A stretch of 9,593 bases of DNA from Deltaproteobacteria bacterium (GCA_019314005.1 JAFDAE010000060.1:1-9593), one strand, 5' to 3'; shown: positions 1-7,647, numbered from the stretch's first letter. Program-made: numbers and translations. Notes: generated from the sequence alone by a model not told the origin.

Positions 1-60
1 GACCGCTTCGAATTTGACCGGATCTTTCGGTCGTGCAAAAAAGCTGTAAATATCTTCCAA
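1..60 (-). CDS. rpoC: RNA polymerase subunit beta' (N-terminal 20 codons only)
   Basis: Only the first 20 codons are in the window, and the gene continues off the left edge. The frame reads (M)EDIYSFFARPKDPVKFEAV, which fits the start of bacterial beta', where a short acidic segment leads to a PKDP-x-x-F motif. Beta' carries the catalytic NADFDGD loop, but that lies outside the window. The start is TTG at 58-60: no ATG or GTG is available in frame between it and the rpoB stop, and AGGAG (67-71) sits 6 nt upstream. The gap to rpoB is 11 nt, and the Shine-Dalgarno directly follows the rpoB TAA, so the two large subunits are probably translationally coupled. Identity is secure from context plus the N-terminal sequence. 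The exact start is slightly less so. Confidence 0.93.
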   Translation of the reverse strand, partial: MEDIYSFFARPKDPVKFEAV

Positions 61-66
61 TGTTCT

Positions 67-71
67 CTCCT
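67..71 (-). promoter_or_regulatory. Shine-Dalgarno of rpoC (fixes TTG start)
   Basis: AGGAG read on the minus strand lies directly behind the rpoB TAA stop (72-74) and 6 nt before the TTG at 58-60. It is the only good ribosome-binding sequence available and supports the TTG start. Confidence 0.75.
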
Positions 72-3000
72 TTATTTGTCCTTCTCTTCAAGCTGCACAT
101 TTAACCCAAGGCTCTGAAGCTCCTTGATCAGCACATTGAATGACTCCGGCAAACCTGGTTCCAGTGTATTGTCACCCTTGACAATCTTTTCATACATACG
201 AGTTCGGCCTGCTACATCGTCCGATTTCACGGTCAAAAATTCTTGCAGTGCATAGGCGGCCCCATAGGCCTCCATAGCCCAAACCTCCATTTCACCAAGG
301 CGTTGACCGCCGAACTGGGCTTTGCCGCCAAGAGGTTGCTGGGTTACCAGCGAATAAGGCCCGATCGATCTCGCATGAATCTTGTCATCAACCAAATGAT
401 GCAATTTCAGCATGTACATAATCCCTACCGTCACTTTATTATTAAACATCTCGCCGGTTCGACCGTCATAAAGGGTGGTCTGCCCGACAGAGGGAAGCCC
501 AGCCTCCTTGAGAAGCTTTTCAATCTCCTTTTCAGTCGCACCGTCAAAAACCGATGTTGCCAAATGGACTCCATTGCGATAACAAAGCGCAATATTTTTC
601 AGTGCTTCATCATCCATGTCGTCTATCGTGGCTTTCATCGATTTCGATGTAAAGATACGTTTCAGTTTTTTCCTTATTAGTTCGAGTTCCGACTTCTCAA
701 ATAAATTGTAAATCTGCTGGCCCAAGCCTCTGGCCGCCCATCCCAAATGGATTTCCAATACCTGCCCCACATTCATTCGTGAAGGGACCCCCAACGGGTT
801 TAACACCATATCTACCGGCGTGCCATCTTCAAAATAAGGCATGTCCTCTTCAGGAAGGATTCTCGAAACAACTCCCTTGTTTCCATGACGACCTGCCATC
901 TTATCCCCCACCGAAAGCTTGCGTTTCATAGCGACATAGACCTTTACCAATTTGATAACACCAGGGGGGAGTTCATCACCTTTCTTCAGGCGACTTAATT
1001 TTTCTTCAAACACCATTTTAACAAGATCAATTTGTTCTTTATAACCATCCAATAGCTTCGATACCTTCTCAGCTATATCATCATTTGGCAGTGCAACTCG
1101 ACCCCAATTTTGCATAGGGATAGAATCTATATCAGAAGCAGTAATTTTTGCCCCCTTCTTTACCACAACCTTGCCGCGATCTTTGACGGGAGCGCCACAT
1201 TCCTGTGCGATCAAAAGCTCTTTAAGCCTTTCTCGAATCGATTCTTCTATAATCTTAAGCTCATCGTTCCGATTTTTTTCGAGTCGAACGACCTCCTCGT
1301 TTTCAACCGATTTTGCACGACTGTCTTTTTCCACTCCCTTGCGTGAAAAAACCTTGGCATCAATTACAATTCCGGAGATTCCAGGGGGAACTCGAAGGGA
1401 CGTATCTTTGACATCACCGGCCTTTTCTCCAAAAATTGCTCTCAAGAGTTTTTCTTCCGGAGAAAGTTGTGTCTCCCCTTTTGGGGTAATTTTGCCTACC
1501 AATATATCTCCAGAGCCCACCTCGGCGCCAATCCGAACAATCCCACTTTCATCCAGATCTTTTAATGCGTCCTCCCCCACGTTCGGTATATCCCGCGTGA
1601 TCTCTTCCTTGCCGAGTTTTGTATCCCGGGCAACGGTGTCAAACTCTTCGATATGAACCGATGTAAATACCCCATCTTTGCTCAAGCGTTCGCTAACCAG
1701 TATAGAATCTTCAAAATTGTAGCCCCCCCATGGCATGAAGGCAACCATGATATTCTTTCCAAGAGCGAGTTCTCCCATTTCAGTGGCAGGACCGTCAGCA
1801 ACAATATCTCCTTTTTTAACGCGGTCACCCTTCCGAACAATCGGTTTGTGGTTAAAACAGGTGTTCTGGTTTGATCTGTTGAATTTATTTAACTTACAAA
1901 TTTCAACTTTCGTTTTTGCACCATCCCCTTCTACTGAATCATAGCGCAATACTATTCGGGAGGCATCCACATCCATTACTTTCCCGTCTTCTTTAGCAAT
2001 TACCGTAACTCCGGAATCCTTAGCAACGACCTTTTCCATGCCTGTACCGATCAGAGGAGCCCTGCTTGTTAAGAGAGGGACTGCCTGACGTTGCATGTTC
2101 GATCCCATGAGAGCACGGTTGGCATCATCGTTTTCTAAAAACGGAATCAACGAGGCTGAAACACTCACCAACTGATTTGGAGAAACATCCATGAATTTAA
2201 CCTCTTCGCGCTCAACCATCATGAATTCTCCGGCCACACGCGCTGACACCATTGGATTCTTGAATCGTCCGTTCGCCATCAATGGGGCATTTGCCTGGGC
2301 AATCGGGTGGTCCTTTTCTTCCAGGGCATTCAGGAAACGAGTCTTCTGAGTTACCTTACCATCTTCTGCCAACTTGTACGGGGTTTCAATAAAGCCGTAA
2401 TCATTCACGTGCGCATAGGTACCCAGGGAAACAATCAATCCGATGTTCGGCCCTTCCGGAGTCTCTATGGGACAAATACGACCATAATGAGTCGGGTGAA
2501 CGTCTCTCACCTCAAAACCGGCCCGTTCTCGTGTCAAGCCACCAGGACCTAAGGCACTTAAACGACGTTTATGGGTAATTTCAGAAAGAGGATTTGTCTG
2601 ATCCATAAATTGGGAGAGTTGGCTGGTTCCGAAAAATTCTTTCAGCACTGCAGAAACAGGCTTTGAATTAATCAGATCGTGAGGCATTAGCGCTTCAATC
2701 TCCTGGAGGCTCATACGTTCCTTGACTGCTCGTTCCATCCTAACCAGTCCTGTACGGTACTGTATTTCAAGAAGTTCACCCACAGTACGAACTCTACGAT
2801 CCCCCAAATGGTCGATGTCATCTACAGGCCCCTGCGTATCCTTCAGTGTCACTAATGTCTTCGTCGTAAGGAGGATATCCTCTTTTCTGAGGGTCTGAAC
2901 ATCAATCGGCACTTCCTGGTCAAGGCGCAGATTCATTTTTAAGCGCCCCACCTTAGAAAGATCATAATAGGTAGGCTCGAAAAAGAGCTTCTTACAAAAA

Positions 3001-4175
3001 TCGTATGCCATCTCTATAGTAGGCGGATTGCTGGGACGAAGTCTTCGATAGATTTCTACCACCGCCTCATCCTGGTTGGTCACTTTATCGAGCAGCAGTG
3101 TCTTACGGATAGAATCACTAGTATGGATATTATCAATAAAAAGAAGTTCAATCAAAGGAATCTTGGCCGCCTTTATCCGCTCGATTATCTCTTCATCCAC
3201 TACTTCGTTAATGCCGGTTATCTCTTCTCCGGTCGTGGGATCCGTCACAGCGCCAGCCAATACTTTCCCGTAGATGGAACCGGTTTCAATAGGAATAGCC
3301 CCTATCTTTGCCTTCTCCAGATCCCGAATGACACGTTTTGTAATTTTCTTCCCTTTTTTTATAATGGCCTTGCCGGTTTTCGGGTCTTTCACATCTTTTG
3401 ATACCCGTTCTCCAACGCTGACCTCTGCATCAAAGACCTTGCTTAAAGAGTCCCCATCTATAAGGACGGTCTCTTTACGATAAAAATAATTTAATATGTC
3501 TTCTGTTGAATAACCCAAGGCCTTCAAAAGCAGGGTCACTGGAAATTTTCGGCGACGATCAATACGTATGTTCACAATGTCTTTTGTGTCTATATCCATA
3601 TCGATCCAGGATCCCCGCAGGGGGATAATTCGGGCGGTATAGATGACCTTTCCGCTCGGGTGCGTCTTACCTTTATCATGATCGAAAAAAACACCGGGAG
3701 ATCGATGTAGCTGGCTTACAACCACACGCTCCGTCCCGTTTATAATGAACGTCCCCTTCCCCGTCATGAGGGGTATGGTCCCGAAATATATCTCTTGTTC
3801 CTTGATATCACGAATACTGGAACTGCCGGTCTCTTTATCGATAGCGTATACCACTAAGCGAACAGTAATACGGATCGGTATCTCGCAGGTCATTCCTCTT
3901 TGAATACACTCTTCTACATCATACTTGATTTGTCCAAACGTATATTTAACAAATTCAAGTGAAGCGGTCCCGCTGAAGTCTTTAATCGGGAAAACGCTGT
4001 GAAATACGGATTGTAGTCCAATGTCTTCCCGTTTATCAGGCGGCACATCCAGTTGCAGAAATCTGGTATAAGACCGCGTCTGCATTCCCATAAGATCGGG
4101 GATATCTATAACCGATTTGATTTTACTAAAACTTTTCCGAAAACGTTTGGTCGTCGCCGAAGGCTTATCCGACAT
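72..4175 (-). CDS. rpoB: DNA-directed RNA polymerase subunit beta
   Basis: A complete 1367-residue beta subunit, about the length of the E. coli protein (1342). It forms half of the RNA polymerase active-site cleft and binds rifamycins. The fork and rifampicin pocket at about 514-580 is near-identical to E. coli, with Asp525, His535 and Ser540 matching E. coli D516, H526 and S531. These are the sensitive-type residues, so no target resistance is visible. Further landmarks are [12 protein letters not shown] (691-702), [10 protein letters not shown] (815-824), [12 protein letters not shown] (1090-1101) with the active-site lysines, and the C-terminal [19 protein letters not shown] (1272-1290). 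Residues about 955-1065 are a charged, helix-rich stretch at the usual lineage-variable position. The ATG start is supported by AAGGAG at 4181-4186, 5 nt upstream. It follows rplL after a 246-nt repeat-bearing gap and leads into rpoC 11 nt on. Confidence 0.99.
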   Translation of the reverse strand: MSDKPSATTKRFRKSFSKIKSVIDIPDLMGMQTRSYTRFLQLDVPPDKREDIGLQSVFHSVFPIKDFSGTASLEFVKYTFGQIKYDVEECIQRGMTCEIPIRITVRLVVYAIDKETGSSSIRDIKEQEIYFGTIPLMTGKGTFIINGTERVVVSQLHRSPGVFFDHDKGKTHPSGKVIYTARIIPLRGSWIDMDIDTKDIVNIRIDRRRKFPVTLLLKALGYSTEDILNYFYRKETVLIDGDSLSKVFDAEVSVGERVSKDVKDPKTGKAIIKKGKKITKRVIRDLEKAKIGAIPIETGSIYGKVLAGAVTDPTTGEEITGINEVVDEEIIERIKAAKIPLIELLFIDNIHTSDSIRKTLLLDKVTNQDEAVVEIYRRLRPSNPPTIEMAYDFCKKLFFEPTYYDLSKVGRLKMNLRLDQEVPIDVQTLRKEDILLTTKTLVTLKDTQGPVDDIDHLGDRRVRTVGELLEIQYRTGLVRMERAVKERMSLQEIEALMPHDLINSKPVSAVLKEFFGTSQLSQFMDQTNPLSEITHKRRLSALGPGGLTRERAGFEVRDVHPTHYGRICPIETPEGPNIGLIVSLGTYAHVNDYGFIETPYKLAEDGKVTQKTRFLNALEEKDHPIAQANAPLMANGRFKNPMVSARVAGEFMMVEREEVKFMDVSPNQLVSVSASLIPFLENDDANRALMGSNMQRQAVPLLTSRAPLIGTGMEKVVAKDSGVTVIAKEDGKVMDVDASRIVLRYDSVEGDGAKTKVEICKLNKFNRSNQNTCFNHKPIVRKGDRVKKGDIVADGPATEMGELALGKNIMVAFMPWGGYNFEDSILVSERLSKDGVFTSVHIEEFDTVARDTKLGKEEITRDIPNVGEDALKDLDESGIVRIGAEVGSGDILVGKITPKGETQLSPEEKLLRAIFGEKAGDVKDTSLRVPPGISGIVIDAKVFSRKGVEKDSRAKSVENEEVVRLEKNRNDELKIIEESIRERLKELLIAQECGAPVKDRGKVVVKKGAKITASDIDSIPMQNWGRVALPNDDIAEKVSKLLDGYKEQIDLVKMVFEEKLSRLKKGDELPPGVIKLVKVYVAMKRKLSVGDKMAGRHGNKGVVSRILPEEDMPYFEDGTPVDMVLNPLGVPSRMNVGQVLEIHLGWAARGLGQQIYNLFEKSELELIRKKLKRIFTSKSMKATIDDMDDEALKNIALCYRNGVHLATSVFDGATEKEIEKLLKEAGLPSVGQTTLYDGRTGEMFNNKVTVGIMYMLKLHHLVDDKIHARSIGPYSLVTQQPLGGKAQFGGQRLGEMEVWAMEAYGAAYALQEFLTVKSDDVAGRTRMYEKIVKGDNTLEPGLPESFNVLIKELQSLGLNVQLEEKDK

Positions 4176-4208
4176 TTTATCTCCTTAAAATTTCGCTTTT
4201 ATTAATGA

Positions 4209-4384
4209 GGACGCAGATTATCACCGATTCGTACCGGGTTACGAGTTACGGGTTACGGGTTTCTTTCACTTCTGTCCATGGGTGTTGTAATAAATCCTGT
4301 TGCTTTGCTACCTAATCTATTACAATTTCTCATTACTTTCTTCTTTTAACTCGTAACCCGTAACTCGCAACTCGTATCTGCGCC
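4209..4384 (-). repeat. Long inverted repeat built of CGRGTTA heptads, rplL-rpoB spacer
   Basis: This fills most of the 246-nt rplL-rpoB gap. The left arm (4235-4261) is four tandem heptads of the form CGRGTTA. The right arm (4348-4374) is the same kind of array in opposite orientation, and the two pair at 24 of 27 positions. Outside them CGCAGAT (4212-4218) matches ATCTGCG (4376-4382), although the left side has about 16 extra bases between these elements. Inside the loop, TTGTAATA (4285-4292) pairs perfectly with TATTACAA (4318-4325). The transcript should fold into a branched rod. In E. coli the same gap holds a weak attenuator and an RNase III site. A similar processing role here is inference. 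No gene is seen in the gap. Confidence 0.85.
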
Positions 4385-4421
4385 CAAAAAGGAAATTCCT
4401 ATACTATTTTACTTTCTTACT

Positions 4422-4802
4422 TTACTTGACTTCAACCGAGGCTCCTGCCTCTTCTAACTGTTTCTGAAGATCTGCGGCCTCATCTTTCGAGACCCCTTCT
4501 TTAACCGGCTTAGGAGCGCTATCGACCAATGCTTTGGCCTCTTTTAATCCGAGCCCGGTAATTGCCCTAACTACTTTGATTGCCTGAATCTTCTTATCAC
4601 CAGGCCCTGTCAGGATTACATCAAATTCTGTCTTTTCTTCAGCAGCTGCCTCCCCGCCGGCAGCAGGCATAGCCGCCATAGCAACAGGCGCTGCAGCGCT
4701 GACCCCAAATTTTTCTTCAAGCTCTTTTACCAGCTCAGAAAGTTCCAATACAGACATACTCGATATAAATTCAATGACATCTTCTTTTGCAATATTTGCC
4801 AT
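4422..4802 (-). CDS. rplL: 50S ribosomal protein L7/L12
   Basis: A 126-residue L7/L12, the multicopy stalk protein that recruits and stimulates translational GTPases such as EF-Tu and EF-G. Residues 1-34 form the dimerisation and L10-binding helices. Residues about 35-56 are the Ala/Met/Gly-rich hinge, and 57-126 form the globular C-terminal domain with the [12 protein letters not shown] helix (83-94) that contacts GTPases. Length and layout are typical. A strong Shine-Dalgarno, AGGAGGA (4811-4817), lies 8 nt before the ATG, as expected for a protein needed at several copies per ribosome. It sits 34 nt downstream of rplJ, the usual pair. The rplL-rpoB gap that follows carries a large inverted repeat. 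Confidence 0.99.
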   Translation of the reverse strand: MANIAKEDVIEFISSMSVLELSELVKELEEKFGVSAAAPVAMAAMPAAGGEAAAEEKTEFDVILTGPGDKKIQAIKVVRAITGLGLKEAKALVDSAPKPVKEGVSKDEAADLQKQLEEAGASVEVK

Positions 4803-4836
4803 TTCGTTACTCCTCCTAAAACTCTTTCTTTGATTT

Positions 4837-5361
4837 CTAATCAGTTTTTTCTTTTTGATCTTTCAGCGCCGTCAATACACCCAATAAATTTCTTGCAACG
4901 CCGCTGAGAGCTACCACCAAACCGGTGGACACGCCGTTCATTGCCGAAAGGAGTTGGGCCAGCAATACCTCCCGAGACGGAAGATCTGCCAATGCCTTTA
5001 TGGAATGTACATCCAGGACATTACCATTTAATACACCCGCCTTGATCTCTAACGCTGAATTCTTTTCAGCAAATCTGACCAAGACCTTCGCCGGAGCTAC
5101 CGGATCTTCCTTACTCAAGGCAACCGCGCACGGCCCTACAAAGTAATCCTTCATTAAAGCCATGTCGGTATCTTGTGCAGACAAGCCCAATAGAGTATTT
5201 TTAATCACACGATATTCCACAGACTCAGCCTTGAGCAGTTTCCGCAAGTCATTCATTGCGTCAACGTTAAGGCCTCTGAAGTCCGTCAGTATAGCCGTCT
5301 TCATATCTGAAAATGATTCGTGCAACTCCTTAACAACTTCTTCTTTTTCTTGTCGATTCAA
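4837..5361 (-). CDS. rplJ: 50S ribosomal protein L10
   Basis: L10 anchors L7/L12 dimers to the ribosome and, bound to L12, represses its own mRNA in many bacteria. I take TTG (5359-5361) as the start, giving 174 residues that begin (M)[14 protein letters not shown]. This is the normal L10 N-terminus and length. The open frame extends upstream to an ATG at 5484, but those 41 residues (Cys-rich, resembling no L10) run through the L10-leader RNA and the Shine-Dalgarno itself, so they are not coding. The N-terminal domain (about 1-130) holds the RNA-binding surface with [15 protein letters not shown] near 26-40. The C-terminal helix (about 135-165) is the L12-binding segment. The gene ends in TAG, 34 nt before rplL. 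Confidence 0.95.
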   Translation of the reverse strand: MNRQEKEEVVKELHESFSDMKTAILTDFRGLNVDAMNDLRKLLKAESVEYRVIKNTLLGLSAQDTDMALMKDYFVGPCAVALSKEDPVAPAKVLVRFAEKNSALEIKAGVLNGNVLDVHSIKALADLPSREVLLAQLLSAMNGVSTGLVVALSGVARNLLGVLTALKDQKEKTD

Positions 5362-5371
5362 TAGTCTTTCA

Positions 5372-5380
5372 CACCTCCTT
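5372..5380 (-). promoter_or_regulatory. Strong Shine-Dalgarno of rplJ, also complementary to the L10 leader
   Basis: AAGGAGGTG on the minus strand is a full-length match to the 16S anti-Shine-Dalgarno. It ends 10 nt before the TTG start, a rather long spacing. It decides the start of rplJ, because no other start codon in that frame lies at a usable distance. Eight bases overlapping it (GAGGTGTG, 5370-5377) are perfectly complementary to CACACCTC in the L10 leader (5493-5500). Confidence 0.75.
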
Positions 5381-5457
5381 TCCTTCTCAAGCAGTATAAC
5401 CACCTGCCCAATCCGGAGACACACACTACATAGAGATATATTGTAACAAAAACAATT

Positions 5458-5519
5458 CTGTCTATGCAGGCCTCGTTTAAACACCTGTTTATGAGGTGTG
5501 CCTACGGTCTCGGACAGTC
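5458..5519 (-). ncRNA. L10 leader (cis-regulatory RNA of rplJ-rplL)
   Basis: Read on the minus strand, CTGTC (5514-5518) pairs with GACAG (5458-5462), GTAGGC (5500-5505) pairs with GCCTGC (5466-5471), and ACACCT (5494-5499) pairs with AGGTGT (5481-5486). Between the first two stems is CGAGACC, and on the return side TTAAACGAG. The nested stems, the GAGACCGUAGGC strand and the purine-rich internal loops match the known L10 ribosomal-protein leader that binds the L10-L12 complex. It begins about 158 nt upstream of the rplJ start. The fold was worked out by eye, not by covariance search. Repression of rplJ-rplL by L10 is the expected role. Confidence 0.75.
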
Positions 5520-5523
5520 AAAC

Positions 5524-5680
5524 ATGGCGTCGTAAAAAGTCCAATCTACTGCGTTGTAGTAGTTTTTCAGGCACTCGACATACAGATGTATGCCTTCATA
5601 CCTGAAAAACTACTACGCCTTGTATATTGACCTTTTTACTTAGCCATCCTTTATAAAACTCAAGACTTTTTACGAGTCCA
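5524..5680. mobile_element. MITE-like element with terminal inverted repeats, in rplA-rplJ spacer
   Basis: An ORF-less element of about 157 bp. The ends ATGGCGTCGTAAAAAGTC (5524-5541) and GACTTTTTACGAGTCCAT (5664-5681) are inverted copies matching at 16 of 18 positions, 12 of them contiguous. Inside is a perfect 16-bp inverted repeat, GTAGTAGTTTTTCAGG (5556-5571) with CCTGAAAAACTACTAC (5601-5616), whose loop contains a further CATAC/GTATG hairpin (5579-5592). TCAAAC occurs on both sides (5518-5523 and 5681-5686) and may be a target-site duplication. Its right half has a second partial terminal-like sequence, CCTTTTTACT (5631-5640). No transposase is present, so mobility would depend on an element elsewhere. 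It abuts the L10 leader without disrupting it and would be transcribed as a long hairpin. Confidence 0.75.
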
Positions 5681-5681
5681 T

Positions 5682-5825
5682 CAAACTTTATACAAATATT
5701 AAATTAAAGCACAGATTCTAATACGAATTTGAGGCGTTCCTTAATTCCCAAATTTGGAATCCTTGCTAATCTATGTGTATCTATGTACGAAATGGAAAAT
5801 CCCTTATTAATAACATCATACTCAA
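5682..5825. other. Non-coding rest of the rplA-rplJ spacer
   Basis: AT-rich sequence between the rplA stop and the MITE-like element. I see no ORF, RNA gene or terminator. It contains a perfect 10-bp palindrome, CCAAATTTGG (5748-5757). On the minus strand TATAAA occurs just before the element but without a credible -35 box, so I do not call a promoter. Confidence 0.5.
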
Positions 5826-6530
5826 TTATTTTACAAGGGTCTTGACATGAACCGGGTCGATCTCGATACCTGGCCCCATCGTCGTAGAAATAGCAATACT
5901 CTTCAAATAGGTTCCTTTGCTGCTGGCAGGTTTAAGTCGCATGATTGTATCAAAGAATGCCGCTAAATTTTCACGGAGTTTTTCCACACCAAAAGAGACT
6001 TTTCCAATGACGGTATGAACAATACCGGCCTTTTCAACTCGAAAATCGATCTTGCCGGCCTTTAACTCTCTAACTGCCCGGGCAACATCAAAGGTAACCG
6101 TCCCTGTTTTGGCATTCGGCATCAGTCCCCGTGGCCCCAAGATCTTCCCGATCTTCCCTACAGTCCCCATCATATCGGGGGTGGCAACTGCCTTATCAAA
6201 GTCCAACCATCCTCCCTTGATCTTCTCGATAAGGTCGTCATTGCCCACAACATCGCTCCCCGCGTCCTGGGCCTCTTTTTCTTTCTCTCCCTTAGCAAAC
6301 ACCAAAACTCTCACAGTCTTACCTGTGCCATGCGGCAAAACAACTGTTCCACGAACCATCTGGTCTGCATGCCTTGGATCTACACTAAGCTGAACCGCCA
6401 CATCAAGTGATTCGTCGAACTTAGCATATGAAGATTCTGTAGCCACCTTTAAGGCCTCGTCAAAATCATACTTTTTATTCTCGTCTATCTTGTTAAGTGC
6501 TTCTTTATATTTTTTACCTCTTTTTGCCAT
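5826..6530 (-). CDS. rplA: 50S ribosomal protein L1
   Basis: A 234-residue L1, the normal length. L1 forms the mobile stalk at the ribosomal E site and helps release deacylated tRNA. In many bacteria it also represses its own operon by binding mRNA that mimics its 23S site. The family pattern is plain: [20 protein letters not shown] (38-57), [12 protein letters not shown] (60-71), and the signature [20 protein letters not shown] (125-144). Alanine stands where PNPKTGT is common, a conservative difference. Domain II is the middle insertion and domain I is formed by both ends. The ATG has a modest GGAG (6538-6541) 7 nt upstream. A long RNA hairpin from the rplK-rplA gap ends only 2 nt before that GGAG, which could affect translation. 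The gene ends at TAA before the 464-nt spacer. Confidence 0.99.
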   Translation of the reverse strand: MAKRGKKYKEALNKIDENKKYDFDEALKVATESSYAKFDESLDVAVQLSVDPRHADQMVRGTVVLPHGTGKTVRVLVFAKGEKEKEAQDAGSDVVGNDDLIEKIKGGWLDFDKAVATPDMMGTVGKIGKILGPRGLMPNAKTGTVTFDVARAVRELKAGKIDFRVEKAGIVHTVIGKVSFGVEKLRENLAAFFDTIMRLKPASSKGTYLKSIAISTTMGPGIEIDPVHVKTLVK

Positions 6531-6543
6531 GGTCCCTCTCCAA

Positions 6544-6629
6544 ATTGACTATTTTCGATTGACGATTGACGATTTGAAGAAAAAACTGTCGAACCTTAAA
6601 TAGTCAATCTTCAATCGAAAATAGTCAAT
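6544..6629 (-). repeat. Near-perfect 27-bp inverted repeat filling the rplK-rplA spacer
   Basis: The arms are 6544-6570 and 6603-6629. They match as inverted copies at 26 of 27 positions around a 32-nt loop. Each arm contains repeated ATTGAC/ATTGAAG/ATTGACG units separated by a TATTTTCG core. On the transcript the structure starts 7 nt after the rplK stop and ends 2 nt before the rplA Shine-Dalgarno, so it takes up almost the whole 106-nt gap. There is no T-tract on the 3' side, so it is not a Rho-independent terminator. Plausible roles are an RNase III site, an mRNA stabiliser, a translation modulator for rplA, or simply a relic of repeat spread. None can be chosen from sequence. Confidence 0.9.
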
Positions 6630-6636
6630 CTTCAAT

Positions 6637-7059
6637 TTATACTATCTCTATCCCCATACTTCGGGCAGTACCTTCAATGATCTTACAGGCAGCGTTTATG
6701 TCATGTGCATTCAAATCCTCAAATTTTATCTTGGCAATCTCTTCCAGCTGTGCACGTGTCACCTTCCCGACCATCTCTCGGTTCGGTTCTTTGGAACCTT
6801 TGGCAATCTGGGCCTCTTTTCTCAATAAAACAGCTGCAGGAGGAGTCTTGGTAATAAACGAAAAAGACCGATCCGCATATACTGTAATCACTACCGGTAT
6901 AATCATGCCCTCCTGTCCCGATGTTTTGGCATTGAACGCCTTGCAAAACTCCATAATATTGACACCGTGTTGGCCCAAAGCAGGCCCTATTGGAGGCGAC
7001 GGATTCGCTTTGCCTGCCTGAACCTGTAATTTAATCGCGCCTATAACCTTTTTTGCCAT
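6637..7059 (-). CDS. rplK: 50S ribosomal protein L11
   Basis: A 140-residue L11, the family's usual length. It binds the GTPase-associated region of 23S rRNA at the base of the L7/L12 stalk, contacts elongation factors, and forms the binding site for thiostrepton-type antibiotics with the rRNA. The N-terminal domain (1-70) has the proline-rich helix [20 protein letters not shown] (20-39). The C-terminal RNA-binding domain (about 75-140) ends [20 protein letters not shown]. The prolines near 22-23, linked to thiopeptide sensitivity, are intact. AAGGAG (7068-7073) lies 8 nt before the ATG and forms part of a tandem octad repeat. It follows nusG by 37 nt, the usual nusG-rplK-rplA order. Confidence 0.99.
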   Translation of the reverse strand: MAKKVIGAIKLQVQAGKANPSPPIGPALGQHGVNIMEFCKAFNAKTSGQEGMIIPVVITVYADRSFSFITKTPPAAVLLRKEAQIAKGSKEPNREMVGKVTRAQLEEIAKIKFEDLNAHDINAACKIIEGTARSMGIEIV

Positions 7060-7070
7060 AACAGTTACTC

Positions 7071-7094
7071 CTTAATTCCGCAATTCCTCAATTC
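7071..7094 (-). repeat. Three tandem octads (GAATTRNG) ending in the rplK ribosome-binding site
   Basis: On the minus strand the units GAATTGAG (7087-7094), GAATTGCG (7079-7086) and GAATTAAG (7071-7078) follow one another without gap. The last unit supplies the first bases of AAGGAG, the rplK Shine-Dalgarno. The repeat occupies 24 of the 37 nt between nusG and rplK. Confidence 0.75.
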
Positions 7095-7096
7095 TC

Positions 7097-7627
7097 TTAT
7101 ATCTTGGTAACCTGAACAAATTCTAACTCTACCGGAGTCGGTCTCCCAAAAATACTTACCATGACCCGAATTTTACCTTTGTCAGGGTTTACGTTCTCCA
7201 CAACTCCAGTAAAATTAGTAAAAGGCCCATCAATTACCCTTACCTCATCCCCATCTTCGAATTGATACTTGGGTTTGGGCTTTAGCTTCCCGGCCTCCAT
7301 ACGCCCGACAATCTTCTCGATCTCTTCCTCAGGCACAGGAACCGGAACATCGTTACCCCCCAAAAAACCGGTCACTTTCGTAGTATTATTTACTATATGC
7401 CAAGTCTCTTCGTTTAACTCCATTTGTACCAGGATATACCCGGGATAGAATCTTCTGGTAGAAGTCTTCCGTTTGCCTTTAACCAACTCAACCACATTCT
7501 CTGTTGGGACAAGTATTTGTCCAAAGTATTCGGATTTACCGGCAGCTCTGATCCGCTCTTCCAATGCAAGCTTAACCTTATCTTCAAATCCTGAATAGGT
7601 ATGAACAATGTACCATTTTAGTGCCAT
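7097..7627 (-). CDS. nusG: Transcription elongation/antitermination factor NusG
   Basis: A 176-residue NusG. It binds the beta' clamp helices of RNA polymerase to modulate pausing, and links polymerase to Rho or to ribosomal protein S10. The NGN domain covers about 3-115 (WYIVHTYSGFEDKVK at 5-19, RRFYPGYILVQM at 58-69). A short acidic/proline linker precedes the C-terminal KOW domain (about 122-176), with EDGDEVRVIDGPFTNFTGVV (124-143) and SIFGRPTPVELEF (158-170). There is no domain II insertion. The ATG is preceded by AGGGG (7637-7641) at 9 nt. The gap from secE is 20 nt, and secE-nusG is a near-universal pair. Length and motifs are typical. Confidence 0.99.
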   Translation of the reverse strand: MALKWYIVHTYSGFEDKVKLALEERIRAAGKSEYFGQILVPTENVVELVKGKRKTSTRRFYPGYILVQMELNEETWHIVNNTTKVTGFLGGNDVPVPVPEEEIEKIVGRMEAGKLKPKPKYQFEDGDEVRVIDGPFTNFTGVVENVNPDKGKIRVMVSIFGRPTPVELEFVQVTKI

Positions 7628-7647
7628 TAGATATTTCCCCTGATACC

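Noticed and set aside
243..1656. Plus-strand open frames opposite rpoB (for example 243-680 and 1171-1656)
   Set aside because: They lie antisense to strongly conserved rpoB codons, have no recognisable product or good ribosome site, and are low-complexity Ser/Phe/Arg shadows.
2400..2640. Rifampicin-resistance mutation in rpoB
   Set aside because: Asp525, His535 and Ser540 are the sensitive-type residues at the E. coli 516, 526 and 531 positions; no known resistance change is visible.
4235..4374. CRISPR or telomere-like array
   Set aside because: The 7-bp units are contiguous without spacers, there are only four per arm, the arms are inverted, and no cas genes are present.
4386..4400. AGGAATTTCC followed by T5 after rplL as a Rho-independent terminator
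   Set aside because: The palindrome leaves no room for a loop, so a real stem would be only 3 bp, and rpoB must be transcribed through it.
5427..5455. Promoter (TTGTTT, 17 nt, TATGTA) between L10 leader and rplJ
   Set aside because: The -35 box matches consensus at only half its positions and the site would bypass the L10 leader; AT-rich chance match is more likely.
5362..5484. 41-codon N-terminal extension of rplJ beginning at ATG 5484
   Set aside because: It encodes a Cys-rich sequence unlike any L10, overlaps the L10-leader RNA and the rplJ Shine-Dalgarno, and starting at TTG 5361 gives the standard L10 N-terminus and length.
6544..6629. Intrinsic terminator between rplK and rplA
   Set aside because: There is no U-tract after the 3' arm on the minus strand, the stem is AT-rich, and the operon continues with an intact rplA.
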